Below are positions 5,184 through 7,975 of a stretch of DNA of 7,975 nt, piece after piece. The position numbers and the translations under genes are program-made. The DNA lies in NCBI GenBank assembly GCA_013298745.1, contig JAAFIT010000093.1:1-7975 (forward strand). The letters are read 5' to 3'. This stretch comes from Sphingomonadales bacterium. Its GTDB lineage: Bacteria > Pseudomonadota > Alphaproteobacteria > Sphingomonadales > Sphingomonadaceae. A model generated the notes under the pieces. That model worked only from the letters and a program-made list of their open reading frames with translations. It did no database searches and was not told where the DNA came from. Within the stretch, counting starts at the first letter, position 1. Each line of letters starts with the position of its first letter.

Positions 5184-7975
5184 GCGTTCGGCAACGATCG
5201 TCTCGACGCCGACGTCGAGCTTGCAAAGCGATCGGGAAGGCCAGCAGGCGGTTGAGCCAGCGCTGGATTGGCGGCAGGTCGTCCTTCAGCCCGCCGCCAT
5301 CTTCATCGAGCAGCTTCAACCCGGACTTTCGCTCGAACGTCGTGAAGTCGATGCTGGTCAGCTTCTTTTCGTAGAGGAGGTGATACCAACGGTTGAGCGC
5401 TTCCTTGGCATGGGCGCTTTCGAGATTGTCGGCGGCGTTGAACAGGTTCTGGCCGCCGGTCTGACGCTGGCCGCGTGTCAGGGCGCCAAGGCTGTCGAGG
5501 CGGCGGGCGATGGTCGAGATGAAGCGCTTCTCGCCCTTTACATCGGTGGTGACCGGCCGGAACAGCGGCGCCGAGGCCTGATGGGTCCGGTGTGAGCGGC
5601 CAAGCCCCTGGATGGCAGCATCGGCACGCCAGCCCGGCTCGAGCAGATAATGGATTCGCCGCGCCTGATTCCGAGCTCCTTTGTCGGCATGGTAGCTGCG
5701 GCCGGTGCCGCCGGCGTCGGAGAACACAATGATGCGCTTGGCGCCATCCATGAATGCCGAGGTTTCGGCGAGATTGGTGCGAGCGCCGCGGCTTTCGAGC
5801 TTCTGGTTGCCATTGCGGTCGGTGATGAGACGCCTGGTGCGCCCGGTGACCTCGGCGACAATGTCGGCGCTGAAGTGCTTGATGATTTCATCGAGCGCGG
5901 CCGATACCGCCGGGAGTGCGCAGAGCTGCTCGATCAGCCGGTCGCGCGCAGCAACGGCCTCGCTGCTGATCAGGGGATTGCCATCCTCGTCATGCGCCGG
6001 TCGTGAGCGCATGAACCCTTCCGGATCGGTGTAGATCTCCATGGCGCGGGTGGGAAAGGCGTTGGTCAGATAGTCGATGACATATTCACGCGGCGACAGC
6101 TCAATATCAAGGGCGGCGCGTTCTTCGGGCGACAGGTCTGCCAGACGGCGGCCAAGCATGGCCTCCGCTGTCGAGACCAACTGGATGACAATGGCGTCGC
6201 CGCGGGCAAGGTCGGCGCTAATCGCCGGGATCAGGCTCGGCAGCTTCATCGCCGTCAGCATCTGGCCAAAGAACCGCTGCTTGGTGCTCTCGAACCGCGA
6301 GAGTGCGGCGCCCTTCGCATTGCCGTTGAGCGTCTTGCCCGACATGCCATCGACGACATTGGTAGCTTCAAGGACGATATCGAGGTTCTGGTGGATTATC
6401 TCCCAGGCGTCGCAATAGGTATCGTAGATGGCGATCTGTGACGGGGTCAGCTGGTGATCGAGGATATCGTATTCGACGCCCTCGAACGACAGCGCGCGCG
6501 AGGTGTAGAGGCCCAATGCCTTCAGGTCGCGGGCGACGAGTTCCATCGCTGCCATGCCGCCCTCCCGCATCTGGGTCATGAAAATCTCGCGGGATTCGAA
6601 AGCGGTTCCGGTGCCCCAAAGGCCAAGCCGGGTAGCATAAGCCAGGTTGGCGATGTCGGTCGCGCCAGTGGCCGAGACGTAGAGAATGCGGGCTCGCGGC
6701 AGCAGATGCTGGAGGCGGACGCCGCAGATGCCTTGTTCGGACCCCTTGACCGGGCCGCGCGTGCTGGCGGAACCGGCGGCATTGGCCATGGCGTGCGCTT
6801 CGTCGAAGACGATGAGGCCTTCGAAGGAGGCCGCTTTGGCGTCCCCTGCCCCGAGCCAGGCGAGGATCTGGTCACGGCGGCTGCCCTTGTCGGGCCGCGA
6901 CGAGCGCAGTGTCGCATAGGTGGTGAACAGGATGCCGCTATCCATCGTGACCGCATCACCAAGCCCCCAATCGGTCAGGGACTGGATGTCGATGCCGATG
7001 CCGCCTAGCGCCGCCCAATCGCGGCGGGCATCCTCGAGCAAGGCGGCAGATTTTGAAACCCAGACATGGCGGCGACTGCCCTTCGACCATTGGTCCATCA
7101 CGATGCCGGCGACCTGGCGGCCCTTGCCGGCCCCGGTGCCGTCGCCGAGGAAGAACCCCGCCCGATAGGCGGCACCATCGGCGTGTTCGGTCAGCTGAAG
7201 GCCATGTTCATCCGCCAGGTAACGGCCGTGAAGATCTCGCTCGAATGATTGGCCGGCATAGATCAGCGTCTCGAGTTGGGCTGCTGACAGGGCGCGGGAA
7301 GCGAGCAGTGGCAGCTTGGGGCGATAGTTGGCCGGCGGCGGCGCGATCGACGCCATGGCTAGCGATTCAACCAGCGGTGTCGGGTGGTCGGTTGCATGCT
7401 CGAAGTCGATGCGCGCGACACGATAAGGGACGTAGATGCCGACAGGCGCAGCGCTGGCGCGGATTTCGGCGCGCGGTGTGTAGGGGACCTCGCAGGCATC
7501 GCCGCCGCTCAGGTCCAGTTGCGGAGGACGCGGCGCAATCGTCTTCTTCGTTGTGCCGGAGGCGAGAAGGCTGGTGCTGCGAGCGGCAGGCTTGATTGTC
7601 GGGGTAACAGCCACGTGCGGGGCCAGTCTGGTCGTCGGCAGGATGAATGGCAGTCGCTTCGGCACGAGGGCGATCTGGTTCATCGCTTCGCTGTAGTGGG
7701 TTGCGACGGTGCGGATCGTCTCGCTTGTCCGCCCTTTGTCGTAAACAAGGATGCGCACCGAAATGCCGGTGCCGTGCTTGGCGTAGAATTTGCCGGCGCA
7801 GAGCATGTCAAAGGTCGGCGGTACGACCCTGGCGACAGCGGCATAGCCTGCCGCACCGCTGGCATCGGGCGAGAACCATGATGGCATGATGGCGACGCAG
7901 CGCCCGCCATCAACCAGTGTCATCAAGGCAGCGCGCAGGTGACGGGCACCAGCAGAAGCGTCATCGCCGATCCCG
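5146..7975 (-). CDS. Strawberry-notch methylase/helicase, 5' end off window and 3' frameshifted
   Basis: The frame is open through the right edge, so the start is not in the window. Residue numbers below count from the TTG at 7926. Upstream of it the coding reads HLRAALMTLVDGGRC, the tail of an N6-DNA-methyltransferase-like domain that continues to AIMPSWF and KHGTGISVRILVYDKG (about 50-65). After a proline-rich linker comes the superfamily 2 helicase core: AGQSFERDLHGRY (224-236), Walker A FFLGDGTGAGKGRQ (258-271), Walker B IVFDEAHAM (372-380), motif III YVSATGATD (416-424), IIVFSDAGGTGRSYHAD (732-748) and motif VI AIQGLGRSHRTHQ (771-783). All core ATPase motifs are intact. The family occurs on plasmids and integrative elements of alphaproteobacteria; its role is unproven, with DNA protection or transfer support suggested by the methylase-helicase fusion. 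After Q902 the frame is lost and 24 unrelated, arginine-rich residues follow. Confidence 0.88.
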   Translation of the reverse strand, partial: GIGDDASAGARHLRAALMTLVDGGRCVAIMPSWFSPDASGAAGYAAVARVVPPTFDMLCAGKFYAKHGTGISVRILVYDKGRTSETIRTVATHYSEAMNQIALVPKRLPFILPTTRLAPHVAVTPTIKPAARSTSLLASGTTKKTIAPRPPQLDLSGGDACEVPYTPRAEIRASAAPVGIYVPYRVARIDFEHATDHPTPLVESLAMASIAPPPANYRPKLPLLASRALSAAQLETLIYAGQSFERDLHGRYLADEHGLQLTEHADGAAYRAGFFLGDGTGAGKGRQVAGIVMDQWSKGSRRHVWVSKSAALLEDARRDWAALGGIGIDIQSLTDWGLGDAVTMDSGILFTTYATLRSSRPDKGSRRDQILAWLGAGDAKAASFEGLIVFDEAHAMANAAGSASTRGPVKGSEQGICGVRLQHLLPRARILYVSATGATDIANLAYATRLGLWGTGTAFESREIFMTQMREGGMAAMELVARDLKALGLYTSRALSFEGVEYDILDHQLTPSQIAIYDTYCDAWEIIHQNLDIVLEATNVVDGMSGKTLNGNAKGAALSRFESTKQRFFGQMLTAMKLPSLIPAISADLARGDAIVIQLVSTAEAMLGRRLADLSPEERAALDIELSPREYVIDYLTNAFPTRAMEIYTDPEGFMRSRPAHDEDGNPLISSEAVAARDRLIEQLCALPAVSAALDEIIKHFSADIVAEVTGRTRRLITDRNGNQKLESRGARTNLAETSAFMDGAKRIIVFSDAGGTGRSYHADKGARNQARRIHYLLEPGWRADAAIQGLGRSHRTHQASAPLFRPVTTDVKGEKRFISTIARRLDSLGALTRGQRQTGGQNLFNAADNLESAHAKEALNRWYHLLYEKKLTSIDFTTFERKSGLKLLDEDGGGLKDDLPPIQRWLNRLLAFPIALQARRRRRDDRCRTHGRDRTPSAPAR
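5218..5224 (-). other. Frame break and probable internal deletion in the strawberry-notch gene
   Basis: The family-like sequence LNRLLAFPIALQ ends with the codon at 5221-5223; after it the frame reads a low-complexity run of arginines to a stop at 5146-5148. From 5219 downward the other frame reads LDVGVETIVAERMVEIE. Skipping one base (5220) would join the two. From memory of intact relatives, about 20-25 residues normally lie between these two blocks, so this looks like a small out-of-frame deletion rather than a single-base error. Confidence 0.7.

Noticed and set aside
4453..5595. Long plus-strand open frame (380 codons) opposite the strawberry-notch gene
   Set aside because: It is antisense to strong family homology, has serine- and arginine-rich composition typical of a mirror frame in GC-rich coding DNA, and spans the frame break without any domain of its own.
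1..7975. tRNA, rRNA or CRISPR array
   Set aside because: Reading both strands I saw no cloverleaf-like segment in the gaps, no rRNA-like sequence and no regularly spaced direct repeats.

Overview
The window is GC-rich, and every gene I can support lies on the minus strand, so transcription runs from high to low coordinates. The gene content is a strawberry-notch methylase/helicase, a parDE toxin-antitoxin pair, a vapC remnant, an ArdC-type anti-restriction protein and tandem tyrosine recombinases. This suggests accessory DNA (plasmid, integrative element or genomic island) of an alphaproteobacterium, possibly a sphingomonad or rhizobial relative. The taxonomic call rests on codon character and remembered gene company, not on a search.

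Right part (4356-7975): most of a very large strawberry-notch family protein, starting inside its N-terminal methyltransferase-like domain, which is cut by the window edge. It continues through a complete superfamily 2 helicase core. The reading frame breaks at about 5220, where family residues also appear to be missing. The C-terminal domain continues in another frame (4356-5183, open to the break), so the gene looks like an internal-deletion/frameshift pseudogene or a split gene.

Middle (3145-4355): an apparently intact parD-parE operon with a GTGA overlap, a good ribosome binding site and a candidate promoter. After it comes the 3' part of a vapC PIN toxin that has lost its N-terminus and its antitoxin.

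Left-middle (2219-3144): an ardC-like gene with a clear start and an intact HELSH zinc motif that stops abruptly just after EELVA. The sequence beyond is unrelated and carries a perfect 27-bp inverted repeat (arms 2279-2305 and 2332-2358).

Left (1-2218): a complete 464-aa tyrosine recombinase. It overlaps by ATGA the start of a second long protein (275 codons visible, open at the window edge) that looks like the N-terminal part of another recombinase. Together with the inverted repeat, this fits one end of a multi-recombinase element (recombinase-in-trio or Tn554-like) that inserted into ardC. The overall picture is a mobile accessory module in decay: ardC, vapC and the strawberry-notch gene are all damaged, while parDE and the invading recombinase are intact.
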